This document shows positions 32,650 to 43,477 of a DNA stretch of 64,000 nt, piece after piece. A model generated the notes under the pieces. The model had not been told where the DNA came from. It saw nothing but the letters and a program-made list of their open reading frames with translations, and searched no databases. The position numbers were made by a program, and so were the translations under genes. Source of the DNA: Antedon mediterranea (lineage: Eukaryota; Echinodermata; Crinoidea; Comatulida; Antedonidae); NCBI RefSeq assembly GCF_964355755.1, contig NC_092670.1, positions 27,083,795 to 27,147,794 of the forward strand, written 5' to 3'. Numbering within the stretch: position 1 is the first letter of the stretch; every line of letters starts with the position of its first letter.

Positions 32650-33671
32650 TTTTTTATTTTTGTGCGTTATCTTTGTCCCTGACTGCATTCTGATTGATAC
32701 TTGATTGTTTGATTGTTTCTGGGAGTCTTACTTTGAAGGTATGTCTAAAAATCAGAGATGCTGGAGGTTTGCCTGAGGTATTGGTTGAGTGATTGTTTAT
32801 AGTTAACACCTTCGGCCACTGCGGTTTTGTAGACCTTTTTCAGATTACGCATTACTCTTTACACCTCTCCGTTTGCTTGCGGCCATAGTGGAGTTATTTT
32901 GCGGTGATGAGTGCCAAGGTACTTTGTGAATTGAGAAAACTTGTGACTGTTGAATGGTGGTCCATTGTCGGTGCGAATTATACTGGGTATTCCAAAATTA
33001 GCGAATACTGTGTCTATCTTGGGAATAACTGTCTTCGCTGATGTTGATTTAACAACTTCCACTGTGATGAATCTGCTATAGTCATCGAGAATCACTAGAA
33101 GATGCTCGCCGGTAGGGAGGTCTTTAAAGTCAATACTAATTTCCTCCCATGGTCCGTTAGGAAGTTTCGACATCTGAAGCGGTTCATTGTGGTTCTTTTC
33201 AGTCACCGTCGCTTGACATGGTATGCAGTGTTTTACTTTTGATTCGACCAAGCGGTCTATTCCGGGAAACCATATTTTTTTCTCGGAGGAGTTGCTTTGT
33301 CTTTACTATGCCCTGATGTCCTTCGTGGGCGATGTCTATTACTGTGTTTCTAAGTGCCTTGGGTATGACTATGCGGTGATCGCGTAGGAGTATGTTGTTT
33401 TTTTTTGGTCGAATGTTAGCTGATTGCGAACTTTGTGCATGCACTGGAGATCGGAATGGAGGTCATCTTGAACTTTTAGAGCCTCGTGCCATTTGTTGCG
33501 ACTGATGGCCTTAATGCATGTTTGTATGAGACCATCGTTTGCCGTTTCACGTCGAACTTGTTCCAGAGTAAGTGATTTAGGGATTGCGTTGTTTGTTACA
33601 AGATTGACGTGTTCTTCTGCTATGATGTCCAGTTTTGTCTTGTCGCTCATTGTAAGGCTGTGTCTTGACAT
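32650..33671 (-). pseudogene. gypsy integrase region
   Basis: Pieces in three frames. The zinc-binding HHCC part has HEGHQGIVKTKQLL and HCIPCQA. The catalytic core has ISIDFKDLP (first Asp), RTDNGPPFNSHKF (second Asp) and LWPQANGEV (Glu). Shortly after the Glu the frame breaks (stop near 32857). The C-terminal GDMVLVK motif survives at about 32570-32590. This enzyme would insert the cDNA; here it is disrupted. Confidence 0.8.
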
Positions 33672-34980
33672 AGTCAGCTGGATTTGTATTGCCTGGTTGG
33701 TACTTCAGGGTGTAGTCGTAGGCTTGGATTTTTAATATCCATCTTTCGATACGTGGTGTGGGTTTCGATGCGGGATTATTGAATAGCGTAAGAAGCGGTT
33801 TGTGATCTGTCACTACATCGAACTCGCTGCCACATAAGTACAAGTGAAAGTGTTGGATTCCCCATATGACTCCTAGTGCTTCACGCTCTATTTGAGAGTA
33901 CCTAGTTTCGCCATTTTTAAGCGCGCGACTCGCGTATGCTAGCGGTTGACCGTTTTGGCTCAGTATGGCCCCGAGTCCACTTGGACTCGCATCGGTTATG
34001 ATCGTTGATTTCTTTTCTGGATCAAAGTAGGCCATGACGTGCGAGCTGGTTAGCGTTTTCTTTAGTTTGTCGAATGCCTGCTGTTCTTCTTCACCCCAGA
34101 ACCATGGTGTGTTTTTGTGAGTGAGTTTTCTGAGCGGTGTTATGGTAGCATAGTTTGGAATGAATCTAGCAACGTATTGTGTCATGCCTAGGAGCGATCG
34201 CGTTTGTTCTTTAGAAGTCGGTGCTGCAGCCTTTTGGAGTGAGACAATCTTTTTAGGATCTGGTGATACTCCGGTATCGCTAAATATGTGTCCGTAGAAT
34301 TCAACGCTGCGTTTGAAGAATTCGCACTTAGCTTTATTTAAGGTAAGGTTTTTATCTCTTAGTCTTTCCATACAGGCTTTGAGATTGCTTGCATGTTCGG
34401 CTTCAGTGTTACCAAACACTAGTATGTCATCACTTATATTTATGACTCCTTTTAGTCCACCTAGTGCAGACTGAATGACGTTTTGAAATTTTTCTGCTGC
34501 TGAACAAACTCCAAAGCTTAGTCGTTTATACCTGAAAAGGCCAACGTGTGTTGAGAAGACAGTAATGTATCGCGACTTTGGCGCTAGCATTACCTGATGA
34601 TAGCCTGCGTTCTTATCGATCTTTGAAAACATCATGGCTCCATTTAGTTTGCCGATTTTATGTCGTCGATTGTCGGTGTCACGTGTCTCTCTCTGCTTAT
34701 AGCTTTGTTCGCAGCCCTCATATCAACGCAAATGCGAATTTCGTTAGGTTTCTTAGGCTTTGCTACAACAGTTATTGGTGAAATCCATGGAGTAGGTTCG
34801 TTGTCAACTGGTTCAATGATATCTATACTCCTGTATATCGTTTCAGTTCGCTTTCAACCTTCTTCCTTAAATGAAACGGTATCCTGCGATGCGATTGAGC
34901 CACAGGTTGTATTTCAGTATTTATGTGTAGATTGCACATAGTGTCGTTAAGCTTCACACTCACATCATATTGCGAATTTT
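33577..34980 (-). pseudogene. gypsy reverse transcriptase-RNase H
   Basis: The 5' part, in other frames (34980-34640), has RRIPFHLRKKVESEL and EPTPWISPITVVAKP. The main frame from 34635 has MMFSKIDKNAGYHQVMLAP, FRYKRLSFGVCSAAEKFQ, the catalytic SDDILVFG (Ser in place of Tyr/Phe, as seen in some Mag-group elements) and FYGHIFSDTGVSPDPKK. The RNase H domain follows with TIITDASPSGLGAILSQ, QIEREALGVIWGIQHF and VVTDHKPLLTLF. A one-base shift at about 33670 moves the reading frame into the linker before integrase. Confidence 0.88.
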
Positions 34981-34984
34981 GGAC

Positions 34985-37050
34985 AAAAAGTGTTTTGAGA
35001 GCGCTTTTGATTTAAACATTAGCGCGAGCCTATCTAGCCGCTGAGAATAGTATTGAGAAACCCGAAGATTTCACGCGAGCGAGACGAACTGACTAAGAAC
35101 ATTATTACTAAAGATTTTCACTTCATACACGCTTATTATTGAACAATATTTGGTATAAATACTGCTAATTAATTTGAGACATTCGATGTTACTAAGAATA
35201 CTGAAGAAAATACTTATAATAAAAATTTAAAAGATTTATAACGATTCTAGTTTAGGTAACATTCGCCCATTAACAATGAAAACAAACAAATCCTGCGTAG
35301 GAAATCGCGGAACTCTAAAACGTTTGTTTTAACATCAAGCTAAAATTGTTTCCGAATTTTTAAATACATATTTGTAAATATTATGTTAAATTTCAATATC
35401 TTTACTTTTAATCCTCAAAAAATCAAAATGTTGATATTTTTAAAAAGAATTTTATGATCATTTGAAGTCGGGTATATTTACTATCGATCGCGCTCCGCCG
35501 GTGCCCGAGTAGGTGTGTACGCGTTGCTTTTGCAGGCTCTATTCCCAGTAGTGAGTTTCGGTCGTGCTAAAATAAGCAATTGTTTCTACTTTTATATGCA
35601 TTAGGGGTAAATTATGTTTTAATTGTATTTACCGCATAACAAAATTCCCAAATTTATTTCTTTTCTTGCCTAACCGTTTCTGTCACCCTAAAATCAAATA
35701 CCTTAACTGCATAATTTTAAGTGACAATAACATACAAATACTATATATAATTTGATCACTTCTTCCAAATACTTTAACGTTTTTGTATACAATTATTTTA
35801 AGAATATAAATAAAAACACACAGAAACTAATAAAATGGCAACTAATTGAAGAGGCAAACCCATTTATTTCATCAATTAAACATTTGAAAAAAAATAAATA
35901 AAATATGGTACTGCTGTGTAGGCCTTAAACTATGATTACTGTATTTTTTTCAGTTTTAATTTGTACAATAGGCTAGGCCTATTAACAACATGCTTATTTC
36001 TAAAGTCAAGAATAATAAACAGCTTTTATTTATTTAAATTCAATATTAAATCTATGAGAAACCTCAATTATGAGAATCATTTAAATTTCTGTCACCGTAC
36101 ATTTCTTTAAATGAAAACCTTTAATTTAAAAGACATTTATTATTAAGAGCTGTTCACATTTTTTGAATGTCATCATGCTGTCGATAAATAGCCCACTTTC
36201 AATCAAGGGATGCAAATGTTTTCTGGAGTCAGATCCTATAACAAATATAGAAATATAAAAAGTATGTTAATTTTAATATGTATTTGAAAGATGGGCTAGA
36301 GGTATAATGCATGATAAATTAGGGTGAATAACCTGGCCTGTGGTCATAGACCTACTAGTACTACTAGGCCTAGCTAAAGGTTTTAAATCCCATAAAACGT
36401 TTGAATTTAAAATACGTATTACAAGTACTAAATCTAATTTATATAGAGTTGTAAAGTGTGGTACATTCAGTACATTATTTAAAATAAATTAGAATGTGGC
36501 CTAATATTAATAAATAAACACTTAAAAAATTGGCCTAAACGACTCTGAGTATATCTATACGCATTGATTAACAGGCAGTACGCGTTGGACCATCAAAGCT
36601 AGGCCCAGCTTCGCACAAACCACCCGTCATACATGTGATTTGTTTACCTATTTCAATCGCCATTTAAAAAAAACCTGAAAATATCAACATGCCCATTTTT
36701 TGTCAAACGAATATTTACATTACATAGTAACTTTTTATTTAGTCACTCGTTTCCTAAAAAATTGGGGAATTTTTTTATGGTCTCGCAAAAAACCGTATAA
36801 AATCTAACAAAAAGAAGAGCAAATTCAATGATTACCTGACCGATCATAAACTGCTATCATGTTTCAAAAACCAAGTCACGTGCTTCTTCAATCCTTGTTT
36901 TAATTATTCTCATGAATTATTCATAATAATCTATAAATTAAGGCTTTCAATTGGTTAAAAGAGTTTAACCCTATTAAAATTTTAAATTCACATCGTTTCC
37001 GGGTGATGTTGTCGCGCTTCGATGAATCTCAGAAATCACAAATTACCGCA
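34985..37050. other. About 2 kb insertion between gypsy protease and RT
   Basis: Gypsy coding sequence stops at HSFRLDN (about 37065) and resumes with DVSVKLND (about 34950). The AT-rich DNA in between has no ORF, element ends or motif that I recognise. Edges approximate. Confidence 0.5.
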
Positions 37051-37060
37051 AGAGGGCTCA

Positions 37061-38434
37061 CTACTTGTTGTCCAGTCTAAATGAATGTGGCTTACCAATA
37101 CCAGTAAACCTGTCTTTGTATGTCTCAGTTATTGTGCTTTTGTTTAATACCGTTGCATCTGCGTGTTTCAGGTTATACGTTACTTGAATTAGGTTGAGTG
37201 CTTTCGCTGTGTTAAAACTGAGTAGCGTTTCGACTCCTTTTTCGGCTACGCTGAATGATGCTGATATTGTGTTCGTTTTATAGGTTATGTTTGCCGTGAA
37301 AGTTCCAGCCAGGCACAGTGCTTGTCGGCTTCCATAACCGAACACCTTTGGTAGCTTTTCGGTATATAGCTGTGGTTTGTGTTGCAGGCGTTTGTATGTC
37401 GACATACTCATTATATTAATAGTCGCACCGGTATCGATAATTGCGTTGACAGTACTACCTTGAATGTTCAGATTAACTTTGGGTTGTTTTTCGGACTCGG
37501 TACCTGTAATATGGAATGAGTATTCGTCTTCGCTTGTTGTGCTATCATTGTCATCGTTAGACATGGTGTCAATAGCATGTGCGTTGTGTTTTTGTCTACA
37601 TTGTTTAGCATAATGATTCATTTTACCACAATTGTTGCATTTTTTGCCGTATGCTGGACACATATTTTTGCTTTTGTGAGGGTACTCACCTCCGCAGTAT
37701 ACGCAGATTGTTGAACTTGTGCGTGATTTTCTTGGATTGCTTTCCTGTGGTGTGTTTTGGTATTTCTGTTTACCTTTTTTGTGTGAACGCACTGTTCTCG
37801 CGTGTTGAGTTGCTTCGGAAACATCACTCGCTTTGCTTTGTTTCATTTGTTCCATCTGTTCGGATGCTGCCGTTTCTGCTCGTATTTTGGATGTTGCTGT
37901 GTCTAATGTTAGATTTTCTGTACGCAGTAGGCGTTGTTTAAGGCTTGGCTTATTGATTCCTATTACAATCCTATCAAGAATGAGGCTATCTTTTAAGGTA
38001 CCAAACTCACATGTCTCTGCTAGGCTTTTCAGCGAGGTAACAAAGGAATCAAATTTCTCACCTTCTTTTTGAATCCTGCAGTTAAAAATGTATCGTTCAT
38101 ACGTGATATTGCGCTTCCCATCACAGAATTTCTTGAACTGTGCTAAGACTGGGCCGATCTTTGTTTTGTCAGTTTCGGCGTCCCACGTAAACGTGTTGTA
38201 TGTTTCCAGGGCTCGTTGTCCGATTACCGACAGGAGTGTGGCGACTCGTGTTGCCTCGGGCTTCGCGTTGACGCCTGTCGCTGTTTCGAAATTATCAAAT
38301 CTTTGCGCAAATCGACGCCAGCTTTCAGCCATGTTGCCTGAATCCATATCTAGAGGCATTGGTGCGGGTATCGTGAACGTCGCCATCGTCGTCGCCAATG
38401 TAATGTTGAGTAATATGAATGAAATATAAGACAC
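37061..38434 (-). CDS. gypsy GAG-protease polyprotein
   Basis: Open frame of 457 codons. The likely start is the ATG at 38385 (MATFTIPAPMPLDMDSGN), just after the primer-binding-like site. The capsid region (WRRFAQRFDNFETATG...NITYERYIFNCRIQKEGEKF) is followed by a basic linker. Two zinc-knuckle-like motifs come next: CVYCGGEYPHKSKNMC and CNNCGKMNHYAKQC. The aspartic protease active site is AIIDTGATINIMS (Asp-Thr-Gly). The frame is intact to the point where the 2 kb insertion begins, so this part could still be translated, but pol is cut off. Family identity is clear. Confidence 0.85.
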   Translation of the reverse strand: MSYISFILLNITLATTMATFTIPAPMPLDMDSGNMAESWRRFAQRFDNFETATGVNAKPEATRVATLLSVIGQRALETYNTFTWDAETDKTKIGPVLAQFKKFCDGKRNITYERYIFNCRIQKEGEKFDSFVTSLKSLAETCEFGTLKDSLILDRIVIGINKPSLKQRLLRTENLTLDTATSKIRAETAASEQMEQMKQSKASDVSEATQHARTVRSHKKGKQKYQNTPQESNPRKSRTSSTICVYCGGEYPHKSKNMCPAYGKKCNNCGKMNHYAKQCRQKHNAHAIDTMSNDDNDSTTSEDEYSFHITGTESEKQPKVNLNIQGSTVNAIIDTGATINIMSMSTYKRLQHKPQLYTEKLPKVFGYGSRQALCLAGTFTANITYKTNTISASFSVAEKGVETLLSFNTAKALNLIQVTYNLKHADATVLNKSTITETYKDRFTGIGKPHSFRLDNK

Positions 38435-38506
38435 GATTCGATGATGGTTACTACTTCTTTTGCTTTATTACTAACAACTAACTATGGTGTCAAACACGAC
38501 ACTACA
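38404..38506 (-). repeat. gypsy 5' LTR (about 103 bp)
   Basis: Begins TGTAGTGTCGTG at the junction with the TIR unit and ends ACTCAACA, a TG...CA pair. It contains AATAAAGC. TTACAT and a TGG-starting primer-site-like stretch follow. Very short for an LTR; no 3' partner remains to confirm it. Confidence 0.55.
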
Positions 38507-38733
38507 GTATTGAGCTCGGATTTAGCATGAATACACTACAGGGACATGTCCTCAAAGGTATAGAGCCGGATTTTTTAATTTCAAACCGGATGCAGCCATA
38601 TCACGTCTCGAAGATGGTACCGTATAGCCGTATTTGGTAGCGCGGTTATTGATGTGTATGTGACGTTACATCCGGTCTTATGATGTCATTACAGCTTCTT
38701 TCGCTGTACCCCGAGTATGGCACATTCGTGCTT
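38507..38733. repeat. Right part of the interrupted fifth TIR unit
   Basis: Continues the beta-type TIR part that stops at 31740, lacking about 25 bp. It ends CTGTACCCCGAGTATGGCAC and ATTCGTGCTT, after which the Tx1-like LINE resumes. Confidence 0.85.
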
Positions 38734-38734
38734 G

Positions 38735-39668
38735 TTATTTTTGTTTTTTAATTTTCCAAAATTTATTGCAAATTCTTTAACTTTAATTTTGATTAATTCC
38801 AATTTATCCACTGAGGAAATAAGTTCTATGTGATTACATTAGTCAATAATTTCGTTTACTTTTTTTATGAACACCATGTCGTTTAAAAAATTTGAATTAA
38901 ATTTCCATAACCCCGGACCTCGTTTTTCGTCTACTTGGTTAATTTTGATTGATACCCCTTGATGGTCAGTAAAAACCGCCGGTCTAATGTCACAAGAATT
39001 CACATATCCTAGATCATATAAATTTGTTGAGATAAACCAATAATCTAGGTTAGCCGCTTTTCTACGCCAGGTGAACTGCAGTTTGCTTTTGTTTAAAACT
39101 CTCCATATGTCTATTAAATTCATTTTTTTCATGAAGTTTTTGATCGTAAAAACAGATCTATCTTTTTTCATTTTGGTTCCTTTTTGATCGTATAACTCAT
39201 TTTGTATGCAGTTCATGTCACTGCCAATGATTATATTTTGTGCCTCACAGAAATCATCTATATATTTCTGGAGGTGTCTAAAGAAAGAACTTCTACATTT
39301 ACTAATATTCGGTGCATATATACATTTACAATGACATAATGCAAACCACCAAATTCGATATTTAGGAGGATAAATCTACCTTCCTTGTCAATTTGTATTT
39401 TTTTTAATCTATAATCAAGATTTTGTTTTATTAAAATAGATACTCCTCTACTAAAAGGTGTACCAAAACTGTGGTACGTATCTCCTTCCCAAAGGAAGTT
39501 GAACTCATTTATATATTCCTTTGTGAGGTGGGATTTTTGGACCAGAAAAATGTCTACTTTGTTATCTTTTACCCAATTAAAAATTTTTCTTTGCTTCTGT
39601 TTTTCCCTTAAACCTCTAACGTTTAAAGATAAGCAGTGTAGGCCTACATTATTGTTGTTTTTACCCAT
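38735..39668 (-). pseudogene. Tx1-like LINE endonuclease (APE) domain, frameshifted
   Basis: Starts MGKNNNNVGLHCLSLNVRGL, with IFNWVKDNKVDIFLVQKSHL (the catalytic Glu position reads Lys-Ser in place of Glu-Thr, so even the motif is mutated) and SRGVSILI. A shift near 39290 leads to a second frame with IIIGSDMNCIQNEL (Asp of the GDxN motif), FTWRRKAANLDYWFIS and VFTDHQGVSI (the DH catalytic pair). The order is that of AP-endonuclease-type LINE ORF2. It breaks at 38735 where the array inserted. Confidence 0.8.
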
Positions 39669-39755
39669 ATTGTATAAACTATAATGCTAAAACTACCTAA
39701 ATATGATAGTGTACAAACAAGATTGTAAGTAGGCAACAGTACAGTACTTATCATT

Positions 39756-41117
39756 TCACGTTGATTTGCTTCTCATTCGTCTTCTCTTTTTATTTCTTGT
39801 TTTTGAAGGGCTCCTTGAGACCGCATCATCTTTATTCGACTTATGCATGTTGTAGTCTTTTCTTGATTCTGTTTCAATTTCATTCTTGGGTTCTATGGAA
39901 TTAGCTGCTCGGGAATCCGCAGGCCTAATGAAAGTGTTAATGCTTGACTGTATTTTATCTTTTGTCGGGTCACTGCATTTGTTGGATATACTACCTTTTT
40001 CGACTACAGCCTCTTCTCTACGCACCCCATCTCTAATATCTTCTTTGTCACTAGCATTGGTTTCGTTATCACTTTCATCGCTATCGCCAAGGCTCCATCC
40101 TAGATCTTTATTCTTGTCTTGGTCAACGAGGTCCTTCCACATTTTTTGTATGAACTTTTCACCAGTTATTGGTCGAAAGATCGCTGTTGTTTCATCTTCA
40201 CTTTCGTTGTTGCTCAAAAATTAAGATTTCTTGTCTGAAATTTCTGTCTCTTGACAATATTTAGCAATGTGGCCTTCCTTCCCGCATCTGTGACAAGTGT
40301 ATGGCATGGTATTAGGGCAGGAGCTTACTTTATGCCCAATTTCCTTACATTTGAAGCATCTGTTTACACCAACGCCAAACTGGTCTTTGTGAAAGAGCCT
40401 TGCAGCAAAGCCATTGATTTTAGTGAAGCATGGCAGGCTTCCTTTAAAGCTTTCAACTATCACGGATCTGTCTCCATTTATGAATCTAGATAGTTTTCCA
40501 TTTATACGGAATTTCACATACTGAATTTTTCCAATTATTTTGCATCCTAATTTTTGAAGGCAGATTCTGATTTCGTCGTTGTGCACAGAAATTGGTACGT
40601 CTTTCACAAGAACACGCACGCCGTTGTACACTGGTAGATACGGATTTACGTCGTAAACCAGCACATTTCTGCCATTCATGTTAAGTCCAGTTGAGAGGAT
40701 CTTTACTCTGTCGGAACGATTGTTGATATAAATTCTCCATAAGTTCTTAATTTTCTGTATTCCTACTAGATTATCTCCATGTATTACTTCACATAAAGCA
40801 AAATATATTTTTTCTTCACTCAAATAGTCATCATTTCTTTCACATGCATCGCTATCTTTAAAGAATATTGGTTTCACGCTTGAGAAGATTTGGTCTTTTT
40901 GTTTAGTTGCTAATACGTCATTTTCTGTGTGGATATCGATTTCGATTACGTCACCATGTGTGTTTTTCCTAGCTTGGTTGTGTATATTTTTGGCTTTGTT
41001 AGTCCCGTTGTTATGGTCTTCATTCGCCATGTCAGTAGGGGTAACAATTTCAGCTGGCTTAGACATGTAGGTCTTCGATTTCAGATGTTTTCCAGCAGAA
41101 AAACCTCGATATTTCAC
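39756..41117 (-). pseudogene. Tx1-like LINE ORF1 with one in-frame stop
   Basis: A single frame of 453 codons broken only by a TAA at 40221-40223. The N-terminal half is polar; residues 115-240 look like an RNA-binding fold (RVKILSTGLNMNGRNVLVYD, VRVLVKDVPISVHNDEI). Two CCHC knuckles follow: CFKCKEIGHKVSSC and CHRCGKEGHIAKYC. After the stop come an acidic region (GWSLGDSDESDNETNASDKE) and a basic end (KTRNKKRRRMRSKST). ORF1 proteins coat LINE RNA. The stop separates the knuckles from the tail; a single substitution could explain it. Confidence 0.78.
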
Positions 41118-41250
41118 AAGTAGCTTAATTTTAACTCTTTCAGAAACTGTTGTACTTACTTGATCTTGTTGTTTATTTTCAGAATTCAGATTTATAAATC
41201 AATTTAATAGAGCTGAAGAAGATTATACCTTGGTTAAGTCATACCACAGC
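41118..41250 (-). other. Tx1-like LINE 5' leader
   Basis: Sequence between ORF1 and the repeat family beginning near 41265. Boundary approximate. Confidence 0.45.
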
Positions 41251-41264
41251 GCCAAATGTTAATT

Positions 41265-41660
41265 GCTAATGATTTGGCCACGTGAATGAAAAAAAAATGG
41301 ATTTTTGTCTGTTTCGTCATAGCTTATCACATTTAATAGAACACATCTCGCTTATCCGTAAATTCCTTTCCCTCAAAGTTTAATATTGTCTAGGTCAATC
41401 AATTATCTTTCGAATGAGTTACAAAAATTATGACGTCATCATGTCAACAAATTTGAATAACATGGGCCACTTACTTTCATCTTTACAGTAAATTTTAATA
41501 TGTTACAGCTCGTCAGAATAAAAAGTGATAGGTTTTCTGGAAGCTGTTCAATTTTAGATACGAATTCATGTAAACATTGGATAATGTCATCATATGGCAA
41601 GTTGAATTTTTTTAAAAGTCATAATGGTGTAATATGCATTTTCTAACGTACTGTATGTGC
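41265..41660 (+). repeat. Repeat family F, plus-orientation copy
   Basis: Shares GGCCACGTGAATG, TTTTTGTCTGTTTCGTCAT, CATTTAATAGAACACATC, GATGACGTCATCATG-type and CATCTTTACAGTAAATTT words, in reverse order and strand, with 53590-53860. It includes the intact site CACATTTAATAGA where a piggyBac-like element sits in another copy. Confidence 0.75.
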
Positions 41661-41789
41661 AGGTGGCGTTGTGGTTGTGGAAAACTATACTTGTCAAAGT
41701 GACAAGTTCAAATCTAGTTAGATTAAAGGATTGTAATGTCTGTAGGCCTAGCCCCTAGTAGAAACTTTCATTACACCAGCTGACATTTT

Positions 41790-42070
41790 TCAAAATGTTC
41801 TCAGCTCAGTCCCAACCATGGTAGGGCTGGTCCTGGAGACTTATACTGTATATGTTGTTCGTATTTCGAAGTATAATGTCTTTTTTCCGGGGACATAGCA
41901 GCTGTATTTTACAAAATGTTCTTAGCTCCACCCGAACCATGATGGACTGGTCCTGTAGACTTCCATATTTCAATATCATATAAGTGCAATTTTTGGGAAC
42001 CAAGCACCTCTATTTTTAAAAATTTTCCGAGTTCAGTCCTCATGGTGGAGTTGAGGTCCTGGTGAGACTT
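41790..42070 (+). repeat. Diverged tandem repeat, about 105-125 bp, 2-3 units
   Basis: CAAAATGTTCTCAGCTCAGT...GGTCCTGGAGACTTA recurs as CAAAATGTTCTTAGCTCCAC...GGTCCTGTAGACTTC and as TTTTCCGAGTTCAGTCC...GGTCCTGGTGAGACTTA. Confidence 0.6.
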
Positions 42071-43383
42071 ACATATTATATACAGTATTACAATTATTAA
42101 ATTGAAGGCATGGTGAAGGGATTTCAATGTACTGTTTTGATGTTGCACATACTTTTGTGTCATGTTCCTGTGCTTGGAGGATGACTGAGAGGATGCATTA
42201 CCCATATGGAGAATGCATCCTAACCTACTGATGTTGATGTTGGAAGTGAATGTTGGGATAGTGTCTGTACTCGCATTGGTCATGTATGTGGCATCGTTGT
42301 TTTGTTGTTGCTTTTCTATCCATCATCTTCATAATCATTTTGAACTAATTGTTGGTGACATTTCAGAGCATCCCAATGCTTCCGAAGACGTTGCTTCCGA
42401 AGACATGCCGAAGATACCTGTAATGTTCTTTCCGACATCACAGGTTTTTTTAAATAAAATCATAACATTTACTTTTTGGCTCAGACATATACTGTTTCGT
42501 ATGTTTTTCAGCGTTTCCACCCTCTTAAAACCATTCTAAGGCGTTCCATGCGATACAATGTCAAAATGTTGGCTACAACATACATTTCTGGGGCATTTTA
42601 GGTCATTATCTGTTTTTTCACTACAAAAGTAATTGAAAGTGTCCCTTGAAAGCCCTAGTTGTACACTGTACCTACCAGAGTTCCAGGAACATTGCATCGA
42701 GACAAAATATTTCCATAAAAATTAATGGTATAAAAAGCTACACAGATTGAAAAATATTACTTTCTTCTTTAAATATTTATGGTTTATATGAAAAGAATAT
42801 TTTAACATTTATGTTTGATTATCACAAAGGTAATTTAATACCAGACTCTTTTGATGATTTGTTTCCATACGTTAGAATAACAACATACTATAATTCACCA
42901 AATCTCTGTCTGTCCAGGTTTATTCAGACACTAGGGGTCGCACGGTCTTCAAACTTGCTGGATGGAGCTCAGTAAGGGGAAGTTTGCATTCATTAGGTTG
43001 TCGGGGTCAATGGTCATTCCATCGATAAAGCTGAAACTTGGGGAAAACAATCCTGTGGATATGGTGAGTATGAATTTGATATTGAGGAGGGCACCACCCA
43101 AGGTCATGTGATGTCAAAGGTCAAGGTAAATTTTCAAAATTACTCCGATCTCTGTTTGCAATTTGTTTCACTCAAAATGCTAGATTGCCTAGCCTAATAT
43201 GATTATTTAAAAAAAATAAAATGCCTCTGCATTGAAATGAATAAATAAATGAAATTAATCAATTTGATTGACTATTTGACTGAGAATTTAATGTGTATGT
43301 CTATGAATTTATCTTTGAAAAGATGAAAAAATTTTTTTTCCATTTATTGTGTTAATAATTTCAATTTCTGAATACAAACTTAC
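42071..43383. other. Unassigned intronic sequence
   Basis: Open frames at 42213-42539 and 42335-42520 overlap on opposite strands and lack motifs. 43080-43130 has GTCAAAGGTCAAGGT words. Nothing else recognised. Confidence 0.4.
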
Positions 43384-43477
43384 GTAGGTACTTCTTCTTG
43401 TGGTACATAGCCTGGCTTTACTTTACGAGGTTTACGCCACGATCCATCAGGTCTCTGACTTGCTGCAATGTATGTAC
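43384..43477 (-). CDS. PYM1: PYM1 exon 2 (Mago-binding domain)
   Basis: A 94-bp internal exon coding residues 16-47. On the minus strand the acceptor GATTCTTTTAG precedes GTACATACATT, and the donor is CCTAC|GTAAGT. The peptide [20 protein letters not shown] plus [10 protein letters not shown] is the highly conserved N-terminal motif by which PYM binds the Mago-Y14 heterodimer (established knowledge of the PYM/WIBG family). Gly16 is completed from exon 1 (G|GT) and Thr47 from exon 3 (AC|A). The exon is too short to appear as a long ORF and lies alone between two transposon-filled introns. Confidence 0.95.

Larger units (their letters stand above)
32560..38506 (-). mobile_element. Ty3/gypsy (Mag-like) LTR retrotransposon, 3' end lost, 2 kb insertion inside
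   Basis: On the minus strand: short 5' LTR (38506-38404), a primer-binding-like TGGCGACGACGATGG, GAG-protease ORF (38385-37061), a 2 kb foreign insertion (about 37050-34985), RT/RNase H (34980-33577) and integrase (33671-32650). The 3' LTR is absent; the ATACG repeat abuts the integrase C-terminus at 32560. The 5' LTR abuts the interrupted TIR unit at 38507. Several frameshifts. Confidence 0.85.
24395..41250 (-). mobile_element. Tx1-like LINE, full-length in parts, broken up by nested insertions
   Basis: Minus-strand pieces in element order are ORF1 (41117-39756), endonuclease (39668-38735), RT start (28783-27914), RT core and later (27005-25660) and a Cys-rich end (24870-24430), with a short A-run at about 24398. 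Together they give about 5.4 kb, a normal full length. The gaps hold the tRNA/TIR array plus gypsy (28784-38733), a TIR element (27006-27913) and unassigned sequence with a small TIR element (24871-25659). Every ORF is damaged. Confidence 0.82.
433..43383 (-). other. PYM1: PYM1 intron 2 (42,951 bp)
   Basis: Phase-2 intron. Its donor is GTAAGT at 43383 and its acceptor TTATAG ends at 433, both read on the minus strand. Codon 47 is split AC|A (Thr). The whole interval is occupied by transposable elements and repeats; I found no other host exon in it. Confidence 0.88.

Noticed and set aside
32325-32704. Several 70-80 codon frames with repeated YTD/SYT residues
   Set aside because: Translations of the ATACG-rich repeat in many frames; the same pattern recurs at 54953-55219.
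38088-38429. Plus-strand frames across 37651-38429
   Set aside because: Antisense to the gypsy GAG frame.
42213-42539. 108-codon hydrophobic frame
   Set aside because: Hydrophobicity comes from T-rich sequence; opposite strand is equally open; no motif.
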